Positions 33,420-43,984 of a DNA stretch of 64,000 nt are shown here, one piece after another (positions within the stretch are counted from its first letter, which is position 1; each line of letters starts with the position of its first letter). Where the stretch lies: NCBI GenBank assembly GCA_026018925.1, contig JAKSZU010000005.1, positions 23,422,779 through 23,486,778 of the forward strand, given 5' to 3'. The position numbers and the translations under genes were made by a program. The notes under the pieces are model-generated. The model worked only from the letters and a program-made list of their open reading frames with translations. It was not told the DNA's origin and ran no database searches. The stretch is from Tupaia tana. Lineage: Eukaryota > Chordata > Mammalia > Scandentia > Tupaiidae.

Positions 33420-33718
33420 CCCATTGATCTGCAGCAAACTCCTACCCACCTCTTGAATCTCAGCTGGCATGGCCTTTCCTCAGGGACACCTTCCTCCAGG
33501 CCTTCACACGCCATTGTTCTTAACAGCATTTATCACATTCAGTAGGAAAAAGCTCAATTATGCATTCTAGGTCCCAGCCCTAGTCTAAAAATCTCCTTGT
33601 GGACAGAGAACATCTGTCTGTGTTGTTTTTTTTTTGTTTGTTTACTTTTTTATTCTCTACCTCCAGCACTTGCCATATAGTAAATATTTAATAAAAATGT
33701 GTTGAATTAACTAATTCG
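33420..33718 (+). mobile_element. L2 3' end relic
   Basis: GGACACCTTCCTCCAGGCC, then CTTGTGGACAGAGAACATCT, CCAGCACTTGCCATATAGTA and TTTAATAAAAATGTGTTGAA, the ordered end of L2. Confidence 0.75.
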
Positions 33719-33789
33719 TTCCAGCTTAAAATTGAGATAATCTCTGATTCATGGATCCATTTTCCAGTAGCAATAATATGTGACTGTCT

Positions 33790-34000
33790 GTAATATATTT
33801 TTTAAACTTTTTTTTTTCTTGAGTATGTGAGAGAGAAAAGAGAAACAGAGGCCCCAAAAGAGCCTTCACACTGCAATCCACCCCCAATCTTAGCAGGTCC
33901 TGAAACAGGCACACACCTCCGACGTGTTTAGGGAGTTGTCCACACATGAACACAGAACTTTCACATGTGAGTCAGCCTCTCAGATTGTTGCATTCCTGTT
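33790..34000 (-). mobile_element. Old tRNA-like SINE (third family), antisense
   Basis: GAGTATGTGAGAGAGAAAAG, CACACTGCAATCCACCCCC, CAGGCACACACC. Shares layout with 38762, 52243 and 60944. Confidence 0.5.
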
Positions 34001-34378
34001 GTTTCATGTCAACCTCCAGTATCTGTAACACTAAGTAGATTTCTAGAGTTTTAGCTCAACGATAGGGAGACTAATGGCACAATAAGAGGAATATGGTATT
34101 GGGAAAGAGAAAGAGGAAGTAAATGGACCCCATCTTTAACCTTTCATTGCAGGTCAGTCATTGTTTTTTGGGTAGGCAGTTTGAGTTCTTGAATACTTAT
34201 TGATGTGGTTATTACAATATATTGATTTATGCAATCAAATTACTGATAAACTTTGCCAGTTTTTTAGAAAGTAAATCTTGAAGGATGGAGTTACGCTCAT
34301 GTTACATTTTATTTCATCATTTTGTTTTCAGCTTGTCCTGTAAATTTTGTCCATGCTGTTATAGTTAAGGATCTTTTT
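34001..34378. other. Unique intronic sequence
   Basis: Nothing recognised. Confidence 0.4.
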
Positions 34379-34634
34379 CATTTTTTTTAGAGAGATTTTT
34401 TGCTGTAGGGTGCATGTGCTTGCCAGAGACACAAAGAGAAACAGAAAGTGAGAAATCACCCCCCTGGGGGTATGGCTATAACACAATCCCTTCTCCTCCA
34501 TTCTCCTCTAGGGTTTTGGGTGTGTATGCACGCACATGCACCCGGCATGAGTTTAAGCTGCTAGGTCTGGGACTCGCACTGCAGTCAGTTACTGGGAGTC
34601 CAGCGATGTAACCATTATACCATCTGCTGGTCCC
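34379..34634 (-). mobile_element. Type I SINE, antisense
   Basis: AGAGATTTTTTGCTGTAGGG to CATCTGCTGGTCCC. A weak TSD GGATCTT flanks it. Confidence 0.87.
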
Positions 34635-34912
34635 TGGATCTTAAGGGATGAATGTAATACAAAATTATACAAAATTGTTGTCATTTGCTTCTCCTAAAAT
34701 AAAAATATTGCTGTAACTGCATTAAAAGACCCTATCATCTTAATTTAAAGGCAACTCTATCCCTGATTTTTGTCCCCTCTTGATTACATAAGCTATGCTG
34801 AGATGCAGTAGCATGGTTTGAAATTGATAATTAGTGTGTAGAAGGCACTTGACAGTGAAATACACAGTAATAGCAGTAGCATAATTTTGGTAATAAAAAG
34901 GCACTAGATATA

Positions 34913-35001
34913 GGGCCAACAGGTGGCATGGTGGCTAAGGCACTGACTCCTACATGGCCAACTGGGGTTCAAGTCCCAAACCTGGCAGCTTGCTTTCTGG
35001 C

Positions 35002-35032
<31 letters not shown>

Positions 35033-35100
35033 TAAGAGCATACATATCCTATAGAAAAATTTTAAAATAATAATAAATAAAATAAAATAAATAATTCTTT
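34913..35100 (+). mobile_element. Type II SINE, intermediate form
   Basis: AGGGCCAACAGGTGGCATGG head; (CT)n; AGAGCATACATATCCTATAG retained from type I before the tail. Confidence 0.87.
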
Positions 35101-35334
35101 AAATATTTTCGTTAATTTTTTCAGCTCTTAATAGCATAAAGGCAGTTTTCTTTTTAAAAAAATTTAAATATAATCAACATAGAAATGAAAATAGTATCAA
35201 GAACTCAATATTTATATAATATCTTTGAGAAAATATAGTCAACAACATTACATTTTTAAAAGCCAAAATAAAACAAACAGCTCATTTAAAAGTCCTAGTT
35301 CCTAAAGGCATAGTCTATGTGTGTGTGTGTGTAT

Positions 35335-35365
<31 letters not shown>

Positions 35366-36143
35366 TACTGTATGTATGTATAGCTTTACATATCATTAAA
35401 AATGGTCATAAACCCCACAGGAAACCTCTTTGTGATATTTCTTCTGGAAGTTATCTTCATCTCCCTAAATAATCTGTTCATTCTGATATATATTGATTTA
35501 TTCATTTTAGCGCTAGTCGGTGACATCCTGTTTGATGGATGAGGATTTCTTCTCACATGCTACTGCCTTATTTCCCCTCCTTCTCCTTTGCAATGTAATT
35601 ATAGCTCTAATTTTAAGTAATTCAGAAATCCATGTAAACCCTTTAAAATTATGGAAATAATATTCATTGTAGAGCTAAGAAGTATGTTATGATTATTTTC
35701 CTTTCTTGTTCAGATTTCAGTTTTTCCTGTAGTTTCTCATTGCCTTTATTTTTGTTTCTTGCCCTAACTGAATTCCATACACATTTAATGTTCTCAAGGT
35801 TTTTACCAGAGTATGCACTTCCTTGGATTTCCAATCCACATTCCCCAAACCTTTCCCTTTCTGTCTCTGTCTAAACTGCTTGCTCTCTAGGCCTCTCAGC
35901 CTGCTGCTGGACTTTGCTTTTTGTTAACCCTTTCTAAGAGGGTACCATTTCCTGGGCTCTTTGTCTTCCTTTTTCTTTTTTCTTCCTCAACGTTTCTGAA
36001 GTACATGTATCAGTAGATTCTTAAGAAATGTTATATGGGCATTCCTGAGAAACTGGATAGCCAAAAATATCTTTATCCATTATTGTGTTTGACTGGTGGA
36101 TTGACTAGGTATATAATTCTAGGCTGAAATTGCTTTTCTTTCA
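35101..36143. other. Intronic sequence with (TG/CA)n and a possible old repeat
   Basis: A self-complementary TG/CA tract at 35319-35362. 36080-36140 (TTGACTAGGTATATAATTC) resembles a common old interspersed repeat that I cannot name. The rest is unrecognised. Confidence 0.4.
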
Positions 36144-36149
36144 AAACAC

Positions 36150-36322
36150 TATGACCACATACTGAGCACATGTGCATGTGTGGCCAAAATTCTCAAAGGA
36201 GAATGGAGGAGGAGGAGATATGGTATGGCCATCCCTGCTGGACGGTGGTTTCTCCTCTTCCCTGTTTCTCTCTCCATCTCTCTACAGCAAGCACACATGC
36301 CCTATAGCAAAATTTAAAAATA
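36150..36322 (+). mobile_element. Type I-like SINE, 5'-truncated
   Basis: Begins in the middle (GAGCACATGTGCATGTGTGG) and keeps the 3' part to GCCCTATAGCAAAATTT. Confidence 0.72.
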
Positions 36323-36800
36323 TACATATATTTTACAAAAAGGAAACAAAATGCTGTATCCTTTGTTTCTCTCTGATTTGCTAGAGAGAAACTCAATGCA
36401 ATTTTGGTTCTAAATCTTTTGTATTTAGACCCTGGGATTTTTTTTTTTTCTGTCTTTTGTTTGTTTAGTTTTTGAAATTTACAAAAATGTGTGTGTTTAT
36501 GTGAATCTCCTTTCCTTAACATGCCTTTCCGTGTTAAGAAAAAGGCCTCCTGTAGCCTGGGAAATTTTCTATTATATTTTGGTATTATCTTCCTTTCCAC
36601 TTTTTACATTCCGTTTTTACTTGGTCACATAATGGCCCTTCTGGGTTTATATCCCAAACTGCTTAGTTTTTATTTACTTTACCTTATTTTTTACTACCTT
36701 AGGTATTCCCTTGACTTACCCTATAGCCCCTCTATTGCAGTTTGTTTGTTTTTATTGTAAATATTTTTCTTTCTTTTTAGTTGGCTATTTTTCTTTATCC
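36323..36800. other. Unique intronic sequence
   Basis: Nothing recognised. Confidence 0.4.
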
Positions 36801-36807
36801 TTTCATT

Positions 36808-36897
36808 TCTTTCCTTCTTTCTTTCTTTCCTTCTTTCTTTGTTTCTTTGTTTCTTTCTTTCTTTCTTTTCTTTCTTCCTTTTCTTTCTTTTTATTTT
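36808..36897. repeat. (CTTT)n tract, tail-derived
   Basis: Pyrimidine tetranucleotide run abutting the tail side of the next antisense SINE, like a smaller version of the 27628 tract. Confidence 0.9.
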
Positions 36898-37151
36898 TCT
36901 GAGAGATTTTTGTCTAAGAGCACTTGGCTGGCTAGAGAGAATGAGAGAGATAATGAGAGGGAAAGTGAGAAATCAACCCCCCAGAGGAGATGGCCATGCT
37001 ACAATCCTTTCTCCTCCATACTCCTTTTAGAGTCTTGGGCACACACGCATATGCACGTGTAGTGAATTTCAAGCTGCCAGGTTCAGGACTTGAACCACAG
37101 TCAGCCATGTGGGAATCCAGCAAGGTAACTACTATGCTATCTGCTGGAAAC
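36898..37151 (-). mobile_element. Type I-like SINE, antisense
   Basis: GAGAGATTTTTGTCTAAGAG to CTATGCTATCTGCTGG. Confidence 0.82.
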
Positions 37152-37178
37152 AATATTTTTAAAAATTGTTTTCCCCTT

Positions 37179-37387
37179 GGGGCTGGCCGGTGGTGTGTTG
37201 GTTGGGGGCGCTGGACTCCCACATGGCTGACTGTGGTTTGAGTCCTGGATCTGACAGCTTGCTTTCTCTCTTTTTCTCTCTCTCTCTCTCACCCTCTGTC
37301 CCTCTCTGGTCAAATTAAAATAAATTAATTAAATAAATAAGTAAAGTTAAATAAAATAATTCTTTAAAAAACTTAAAAATAAATGAA
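37179..37387 (+). mobile_element. Type II SINE, sense
   Basis: GGGGCTGGCCGGTGGTGTG head, GGTCAAATTAAAATAAATTA tail. TSD AAAATTGTTTTCCCCTT (37162-37178) / AAATATTGTTTCCCCCT (from 37388). Confidence 0.88.
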
Positions 37388-37611
37388 TAAATATTGTTTC
37401 CCCCTATTTTTATAGTAACATTCTGATCTTAGTTTATAGTTATATCTTTTTACAACTCTTTGAGGATATGTAATAAAATTTATTTGCACATTTTTTAGTT
37501 CCCTTACTTATCTCTGTTTTACCTAGATTCCTTTCTGTTTTTGAAAGCCCTTTTTAAAAGCTCCAATATATGTTTTCTGTCTGTCTTTAACTTCTTTCTT
37601 TTTTGTTTTTT

Positions 37612-37838
37612 GTTTTGTTGTTGTTGTTAGAGGGTGCATGTACTCCTCAGAGACAGAGAGAGGGGAAGAGGAGAAAGAGCTGCCAATGGGGAACCGTCAT
37701 GCCTTAATCCCTTTCTCTCTCATTTCGGGACTTGGAGCATGCACACACGTGTACCTGGCCGCTGGGTCCAGGACTTGAATGACATGACTGGCCATGTGGG
37801 GTTTGGCAGCCCTAACAGTCAGACCACAGAGCTGGCCC
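37612..37838 (-). mobile_element. Type I-like SINE, antisense, diverged
   Basis: (GTT)n, AGAGGGTGCATGTACTCC, ending ACAGAGCTGGCCC. Confidence 0.75.
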
Positions 37839-37925
37839 ACCTCTTTTATTTCTTAATTGCATTCATCTAAGAATGCTAATATTGAAATACTAAATTGTGA
37901 ATACATTTCAGAATAAAACTAACAT

Positions 37926-37995
37926 TAGGTCATTGGGAAAGTAATGATGTGTTTTTCTATGCAAAAATGCATCATGACTTTTCCTGACAACCCAA
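37926..37995. mobile_element. ~70-bp palindromic MITE, mariner-like
   Basis: AGGTCATTGGGAAAGTAATG start; inverted CATGACTTTTCCTGACAACC end. Confidence 0.72.
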
Positions 37996-38557
37996 TCTAT
38001 GCTCATAGAAATGTGTCCCAGAGAGAAAAGGTAACCATTTTTTCCATTACCTGTCACATTTGTTTTTCTTTCCTGAATCCATCTTCTAAAGTCATGAAAA
38101 TAAAAGAAAAAAATTTTAGTGAACCTAGATGATAATAAACACTATGCCTACCCCCTTCAAATCCTATAGTTAAAAGGGCTTTTATATTGCAAGTACAAAG
38201 ATTACGTCATTATACTACATGTGTTTGTACATTCTTGGATAATAATCAAGGGGAGCTTCTACGAAATGAATTCTGGATTCTTTCCAGGTTTCCATGGTTG
38301 TGTAATATATTCAGGTTAAGTTATACATTCACTTATGTAGTGGTAGTCTAAGATATAAGTACCTGCAGCAAGAAAGGCTATTTTGAGAATTTAGCTCCTC
38401 ATAAAACATATGTCATGCTGTAACTAGTGCCTCCAGCAATTACTGATACCCTCTCTATATTTGTATTCTCAGACCTTTCAGCAGAATTGAAGAATATTTC
38501 TGCTATTGTTAAGCTGCTATTCTAACATAAGTGTAGACACTTAAAGTAAGTAAGTTC
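37996..38557. other. Unique intronic sequence
   Basis: Nothing recognised. Confidence 0.4.
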
Positions 38558-38748
38558 AGAGCCAGCAGGGGGTGTGGTGGTTGGGGCACTGGACTCTCAC
38601 ATAAGTAAACGTGGTTAAAGTCCCAGACCCGGCGACTTGCTTTCTCTCTAGCCCCCACTCCTCGTCTTTCTTTCTAGTGAACATGTGTACCCTACATCAA
38701 ATTTAAATTATAATAAATAAAATAAAATAAATAATTACTTTTAAAAAT
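38558..38748 (+). mobile_element. Type II SINE, intermediate form
   Basis: AGAGCCAGCAGGGGGTGTGG head; retains AGTGAACATGTGTACCCTAC before an AT-rich tail. Confidence 0.85.
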
Positions 38749-38761
38749 TAATGAACTATAG

Positions 38762-38985
38762 ACTTGTAAGGTTTATTGATTCATTTTATCCATATGCAAG
38801 AGAGATAGGCACCCCACTAGGACCATCACACTGTGATCCACTCCCAGCCACAGCTGGCCTGGATAACGGGCATGCACATGGCCAGTGTATTCAGAGTAAC
38901 CTCCAGATATGGATCCAAAGCTGTTCCATGTGGGTCATCCTAATAAAGCATTGTGTCACCACCGTACCCCTCCTCTATTCCCTAT
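38762..38985 (-). mobile_element. Old tRNA-like SINE (third family), antisense
   Basis: GCAAGAGAGATAGGCACCCC, CACACTGTGATCCACTCCC, GGCATGCACATGGCC; head complement near 38930. Confidence 0.55.
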
Positions 38986-39046
38986 TTTTATATAGTATAA
39001 TAGGGTGATCAATAAAAGGCATTCAAATAAAATACATGAAATTAGT

Positions 39047-39157
39047 CCAGCGAGGTATCTGCTATGCCATCTGCTGGCCCCAGCAGGTGCTTTTTGATTA
39101 TTGTTTCTTCCTATTTTTATAGTAACTTTCTGATCTTAATTTATAGTTATAAAGTAT
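39047..39157. repeat. Local duplicate of 37115-37452
   Basis: 39048-39081 is the antisense 5' end of a type I SINE; 39105-39151 then repeats nonrepetitive flank found at 37402-37449 (core CTATTTTTATAGTAAC, TTCTGATCTTA). Confidence 0.7.
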
Positions 39158-39425
39158 ACCTGTAGTAAATAGAATGGAAAACAAGTTCAATGCAAAAGAA
39201 ATGATAAAAAAAAATCAGACCATTGAAGAAGTATCTGTTAGTGTCTTTTTAAAAGTAAATTGTGATGAATATTTGTTTTGTGATTTAGAATCTATTGGCT
39301 ACATTAAAAGAGTGACATAAAAAAATTTTAAGTGTCACCATTTACAACATGCTAGAAATGATCATTTTGCAACTATTTAACCCGGTTTTAAAAATGTAGA
39401 TGTTAGCTTAAAAACATATTGAGAG
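39158..39425. other. Unique intronic sequence
   Basis: Nothing recognised. Confidence 0.4.
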
Positions 39426-39600
39426 GGGCTGCCAGGTGGCATGGTGGTTAGGGGCGCCAGACTCTCACATAACCGACCGCGATTTGAGTCCTGGACCTGA
39501 AGGCTTGCTTTCTCACTTTTCCTCCCTCTCTTTCTCACTCTGTCCCTCTCTGGTCAAATTAAAACAAATAATGCCAAGTAATTCTTAAAAAAAAAAAAAA
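39426..39600 (+). mobile_element. Type II SINE, sense
   Basis: GGGGCTGCCAGGTGGCATGG head, GGTCAAATTAAAACAAAT tail, A run. TSD AAAACATATTGA on both sides. Confidence 0.9.
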
Positions 39601-39614
39601 AAAAAACATATTGA

Positions 39615-39890
39615 TGGGACCGGCAGTTAGCATAATGGCTATGCTGCTGAACTCCCATGTAGTCAACCACAGTTCAAGTCCTGGACCTGGTAGCTTAAAT
39701 TCATGCCGGGCGTGTGTGTGTGTGCGCACGCGCGTGCCCAAGATCCTGAGAAGAGAACGGAGGAGAAGGGATTGCGGCATGGCCATCCCCCCTCGGGGGT
39801 GATTTCTTGCTTTCTGTCTCTCTGTCTCTGTCTTTCTGGTGAGTGCACGTATCCTGTAGCAAAAATCTCTCAAAAAAAAAAAGAGAGAGA
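39615..39890 (+). mobile_element. Type I SINE, sense
   Basis: GGGACCGGCAGTTAGCATAA to CAAAAATCTCTC and A/GA tail; directly after the type II copy. Confidence 0.9.
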
Positions 39891-39892
39891 GA

Positions 39893-40620
39893 GAGACCAA
39901 AGCTATGTACACATTCAATACAATCCCTATCAAAATCACAGAGAAAATTTTTTACAGAAATTTAAAAAAATATTAAAATTCATATGATATCTCAGAGGAC
40001 CCCCCCCCAAAGAGCCAAAAAATATTGAAAAGGAAAAATAAATTTAGAAGACTCACAGTTTCTGGTTTTAAAACTTACTGCATTTTTCTGAGAAATTCTT
40101 TAATTATATATTTTATTATTATTTTATACACTCAATTACTGTATGTCGTTATGGTATGCAGAATGAATTTCCCCATAAATACACTGTATATTAGTCCAGT
40201 TAAAGATATTATCATACTTGTTATCATCAATAGGTAAGGATCGTTTATTTTGATGCAAAAAATATTGAAATCTTTGCATAGTTCTTTTTTTCATAATACA
40301 CATTTTCCACCAACTACTTTAAGATCCTTCCTATTTCATTATTTTGAGCCATTTCCTACTGCAGACATTCAAATCATTTCTACTTTTTCACCCCAAACTG
40401 TAGTGAACATTTTTATGTGGTTTCTTTGATTTCTATTCAGTAGATCCCCAACAGTAGGATTAAAGAGTATCTGATGGGTGGGTTGAGGGGGAACTTACTG
40501 CAAAGCTGTAGTAGTCAAAACAGTGTGGCACTGCCATGAAGCCAGACATATAGACTAATGGAATAGTGGGTCAAGGAATAACCTTCATGGATATGGTCAA
40601 ATGATTGGTATTCATTAATT
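39893..40620 (+). mobile_element. L1 ORF2 fragment, sense, interrupted
   Basis: 39893-40082 and 40503-40620 join across the insert: AATACAATCCCTATCAAAATC to GGTTTTAAAACTTACTG, then AAGCTGTAGTAGTCAAAACA and GGCACTGCCATGAAGCC. Confidence 0.8.
40083..40491 (-). mobile_element. L1 3' end, antisense, inserted in the L1 above
   Basis: Perfect 11-bp TSD AACTTACTGCA at 40072-40082 and 40492-40502. 40113-40235 resembles 1310-1440, the 3' end of the younger L1; 40330-40490 reads as antisense ORF2-like text. Confidence 0.82.
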
Positions 40621-41524
40621 TTTGTAATTCCTGCCTGTAGCACAGAATGTAATTTGAAGCAGGATCTTAGTAGATAGAACAATACCGTATTTTCTTTTTT
40701 AATATGTGTTATTTGTTCCTTAGAGAGAGTAGATAGACCTTTCCCTCAATTTTCTAGAACAAGAAAGTAAGACAAAGAAAATTCACACCTGTCCAGCCTG
40801 CAGGCTCTCCATGGCTGATGAGGGTGGAGGGATAACACTGGAATGCAGCTCTCTTTTGAAAGTCCTGGTCTGTGGAGCCAGGTACTAAATCTTACTGTCA
40901 ATAAGTTAAGAGCATTACTTTATTGGTTATAAAACACATGTTCTCAAATATGTGCCCCAGGTCCTATCCATAAATGAAATGATCTTTTACATATTTCTGC
41001 TACCACTTCCATAGTAAGCCCCCTGCCTCTGTTCCAACACCAGGAGGTTGGAGACAGCTGCGTCATTAATGAACGATAGCAGATCCTAAACGGTGACCTC
41101 CAGATGAAAGGCTCATTCTTTTCTTACTGGTCTCAAGAGCTATTTGGTCCCCTAGCACACCAGCATGGGATTTGGATTGAAGAGTCTAAGCCTTGAACTA
41201 TAAAAGAATTTACATAGTCCTTGACACAATTTGGAGCGATTACATTCTATTGTGCCAAGAATTCCTTATTAAAAATCAATTTAATTGTGCATACTCCATC
41301 TGGTTGGTATTACGGCTTTAATGGAGGAGAAACATGATTTTGTATTTACCTGATGTTCCATAGTATAGCATATCATTCTGCAGACATGGGGCATTTTGTA
41401 GCGCTGAGAAACTAGTAATTAAAAAAAAAAAAAAAACCTTAAAGTGTTTGCCAGACTTCCTTTTACTAACTTTTGTGAGTGTAAGCTATAAAGTGCAATT
41501 CTCTGAATCGTTTGAGTTTTGTTG
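40621..41524. other. Unique intronic sequence
   Basis: Nothing recognised; an A run at 41420-41435. Confidence 0.4.
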
Positions 41525-41716
41525 TTTTGTTGTTGTTGTTGTTGTTGTATGCTAGAAAGCACATGCACATGTGAGGTAGAAGGAGAAAGTGAGTCACAGA
41601 GAGCACCCTCGACAGGGTTTCATCATGCTGTGAACCCCTTTTCCCAGCCCCCTAGCTCCTCAGGATCCTGGGTGCCCCTTTGTGCACAGCATGTTTTCCT
41701 GTTGTTATCATTTTCC

Positions 41717-41900
41717 GGGAACCAGCAGTTAGCGTAATGGCTATGTCGCTGGACTCCCACGTAGTTGACCGCGGTTCACGTCTCGGACCCGGTGGCTTAC
41801 AACTCACGCCGGGCACATGTGCGTGCGTGCCCAAGATCCCGAGAGGAGAATGGAGGAGAAGGGATTGCGGCGTGACCATCCCCCCTGGGGGGTGATTTCC
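41717..41900 (+). mobile_element. Type I SINE, sense, 3'-truncated
   Basis: GAACCAGCAGTTAGCGTAAT to CTGGGGGGTGATTTCCC; pyrimidine and A tail missing, cut where the next SINE begins. Confidence 0.88.
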
Positions 41901-41907
41901 CTTCCAT

Positions 41908-42168
41908 TTTTTTTCTTTTAGAGATTTTTGCCCTTAGGGCACATGCACTCACTGGAGAAAGAGACAGAGACAGTGAGCGGGAAAGTGAGAAACCACCCTC
42001 TAGGAAGAATAGTCACGCCATGATCCTTTCTCCTCCATTCTTCTCCCAGGCTCTTGGGTATGCACACACACATGCCTGGCATGATTTTCAGACCACCAGG
42101 TCTGGGATTCGAACCACAGTCAGCCATGCAGGACTCCACTGACATAAATGCGACATCATCTGCTGGTC
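41908..42168 (-). mobile_element. Type I-like SINE, antisense
   Basis: Poly-T, AGAGATTTTTGCCCTTAGGG, ending CATCTGCTGGTCC; inverted relative to the preceding copy. Confidence 0.87.
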
Positions 42169-42431
42169 CAAACGCCCAGCATATCTTGAAACCAAACCAG
42201 AGATTTGAACCCACAGTTGGCCACATAGCTTCCAGCTTTGTAGGTCATTAGTGTTACCATTATGCCAAAGCAGCTAAGCCTGAGATTTGAATGGAAAACG
42301 AAATATCAAAGGTAAGAAATGTATATATGCACAATATGTGCCACACTTATTTTGTTATTGTATTTGTGAGATTTAAATTCCTGTCCCTTTAAACATATCC
42401 TAGATTGCCATTAGTAATATATTTATTTTAA

Positions 42432-42610
42432 AAGAGCTATTTATTTATTTTATTTTATTTGTTATTATTATTATTTTTTTTTAATTTGACCAGAGAGAGA
42501 GACAGAGAGAAAAGGAAAGTGAGAAAGCAAATCCCCTAGTTCCAGGACTTGAACCATGATTGGCCATGTGGGAGTCCAGCACCTTAATTATCATGCCACC
42601 TCCCAGCCCC
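42432..42610 (-). mobile_element. Type II SINE, antisense
   Basis: AT-rich start, AATTTGACCAGAGAGAGAGA, ending CACCTCCCAGCCCC. TSD AATATATTTATTTT / AATATATATATTTT. Confidence 0.87.
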
Positions 42611-42662
42611 AATATATATATTTTAATATAAGACATTTGTATTATGGAGGGTGAGAAGTTCT

Positions 42663-42938
42663 GTTTTATTTATTTATTTATTTATTTTAGAGGTTTTTTG
42701 CTATAAGGCACGTGTGCTTGCCAGAAAGACAGACAGAAGCAGAGAGACAGAAAGCGAGAAATCATCCCCCGGGGTGATGGCCATGCCACAATCCCTTCTC
42801 CTCCATTCTCTTCTTGGGATCTTGGGCACGCATGCACACACACCTGGTATGAGTTTAAGCCACTGGGTCTGGAACTCGAACAGCAGTCGACTACATGGGA
42901 GTCCCCCAACATAGCCATTATGCCAACTGCTGGTCCCT
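42663..42938 (-). mobile_element. Type I SINE, antisense
   Basis: (TTTA)n, AGAGGTTTTTTGCTATAAGG, ending CAACTGCTGGTCCC. Confidence 0.9.
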
Positions 42939-43207
42939 ATTTTTAATTTTTTTAAGAGAGATTTCTGCTATAGGGTATATGCACTCTCCAGAAAGACAGA
43001 GAGAGAGAGACAGAGAGATGGAAAGTAAGAAACTATCCCCCAGGAGGGATGGCCACACCACAATTCGTTCTCTATTCTCCTCTCGGGATCTTGGGCACAC
43101 ACAAGACATGTTCCACACGTAATTTTGAAGCCACCAGTTCTGGTACTCGAACCGCAGTTGGCCGTGTCAGAGTCCAGCGACGTAACCACTATGCCATCTG
43201 CTGGTCC
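42939..43207 (-). mobile_element. Type I SINE, antisense, tandem with the previous
   Basis: AAGAGAGATTTCTGCTATAGG to CATCTGCTGGTCC. Confidence 0.88.
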
Positions 43208-43497
43208 TCAGAAGTTTACTTTTTGATTGACATCAGGATTGGTCTTGACCAATATTTGCAATATTTCAGCTCAAAATATTGCAGGAAAATATTTCAAAGT
43301 AGAGTGGTTGCATTGTGTTGTACAAATGAGGAAGATTTTTGTAGTCTGCTTTTTGAAACAGTTTATACCCTAATTTTCAAAAGAGCCATTGTCTTTCTTA
43401 CTGTGGCTTTTGAGAAAGAGTATCTGGATAATTTTCTTAATAGGCTTTTGTTCTGCTTATGTGCTTATACTTATGAAATGTTTCATTCATGGTACTA
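43208..43497. other. Unique intronic sequence
   Basis: Nothing recognised; an open frame at 43049-43498 begins in the SINE and is not a gene candidate. Confidence 0.4.
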
Positions 43498-43679
43498 ACC
43501 CAACTGGGGTAATGCACTGGACACGATGCTCAGCAAGCTGAGGCCACAGAGGAGGCCCATGTTCAATTCCTAGCCCATTCTTTTAAGTCAGGCATGATGG
43601 AGAACACCTGCAGTCCCAGGGGCTCCATAGACTGAGGCAGGAGGATCTTGACATGACAAGATGTTGTTTAAAAATAACA

Positions 43680-43680
<1 letters not shown>
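43498..43680 (+). mobile_element. Composite tRNA/7SL SINE
   Basis: tRNA-like part with ATGTTCAATTCC, then AGTCAGGCATGATGGAGAAC, CTGCAGTCCCAGGGGCTCC and GAGGCAGGAGGATCTTGAC, an Alu/7SL order. Confidence 0.82.

Positions 43681-43724
<44 letters not shown>
43680..43724. repeat. (CA)n microsatellite at a SINE tail
   Basis: About 21 CA units in the place of the composite SINE's A tail. Confidence 0.95.
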
Positions 43725-43727
<3 letters not shown>

Positions 43728-43802
43728 CAGCTTTTTAAGTGGCCATAAGTATTGATTTGATTCTGAATTGCTTTAACTTAGATGTTTTAAAATCACTTGC
43801 TG

Positions 43803-43956
43803 GGACCGGCAGGTGGTATAGTGGTTGAGGCACTGGACTCCCACATGGCTGACAGATGTTCAAGTTCCAGACCTGGTGACTTGCTTTCTCGCTTTCCCTC
43901 TCTCTCTGATCAAATTAGAAAATAATAATAAATAAAATTAAATAAATAATTCTAAA
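43803..43956 (+). mobile_element. Type II SINE, sense
   Basis: GGGACCGGCAGGTGGTATAG head; GATCAAATTAGAAAATAAT tail. Flank AAAATCACTTGCTGG / AAAATCACTTGTTAG. Confidence 0.9.
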
Positions 43957-43984
43957 AAAATCACTTGTTAGATAGTCTACTTTT

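Larger units (their letters stand above)
41525..42290 (-). mobile_element. Old tRNA-like SINE, antisense, split by two type I SINEs
   Basis: 41525-41716 (GAAGGAGAAAGTGAGTCAC, TCCTCAGGATCCTGGGTGC) and 42169-42290 (GAGATTTGAACCCACAGTTG) look like the two ends of one element of the 46022 kind. Confidence 0.5.

Noticed and set aside
43049-43498. 149-codon frame
   Set aside because: The first third is antisense type I SINE; the remainder has no recognisable domain.
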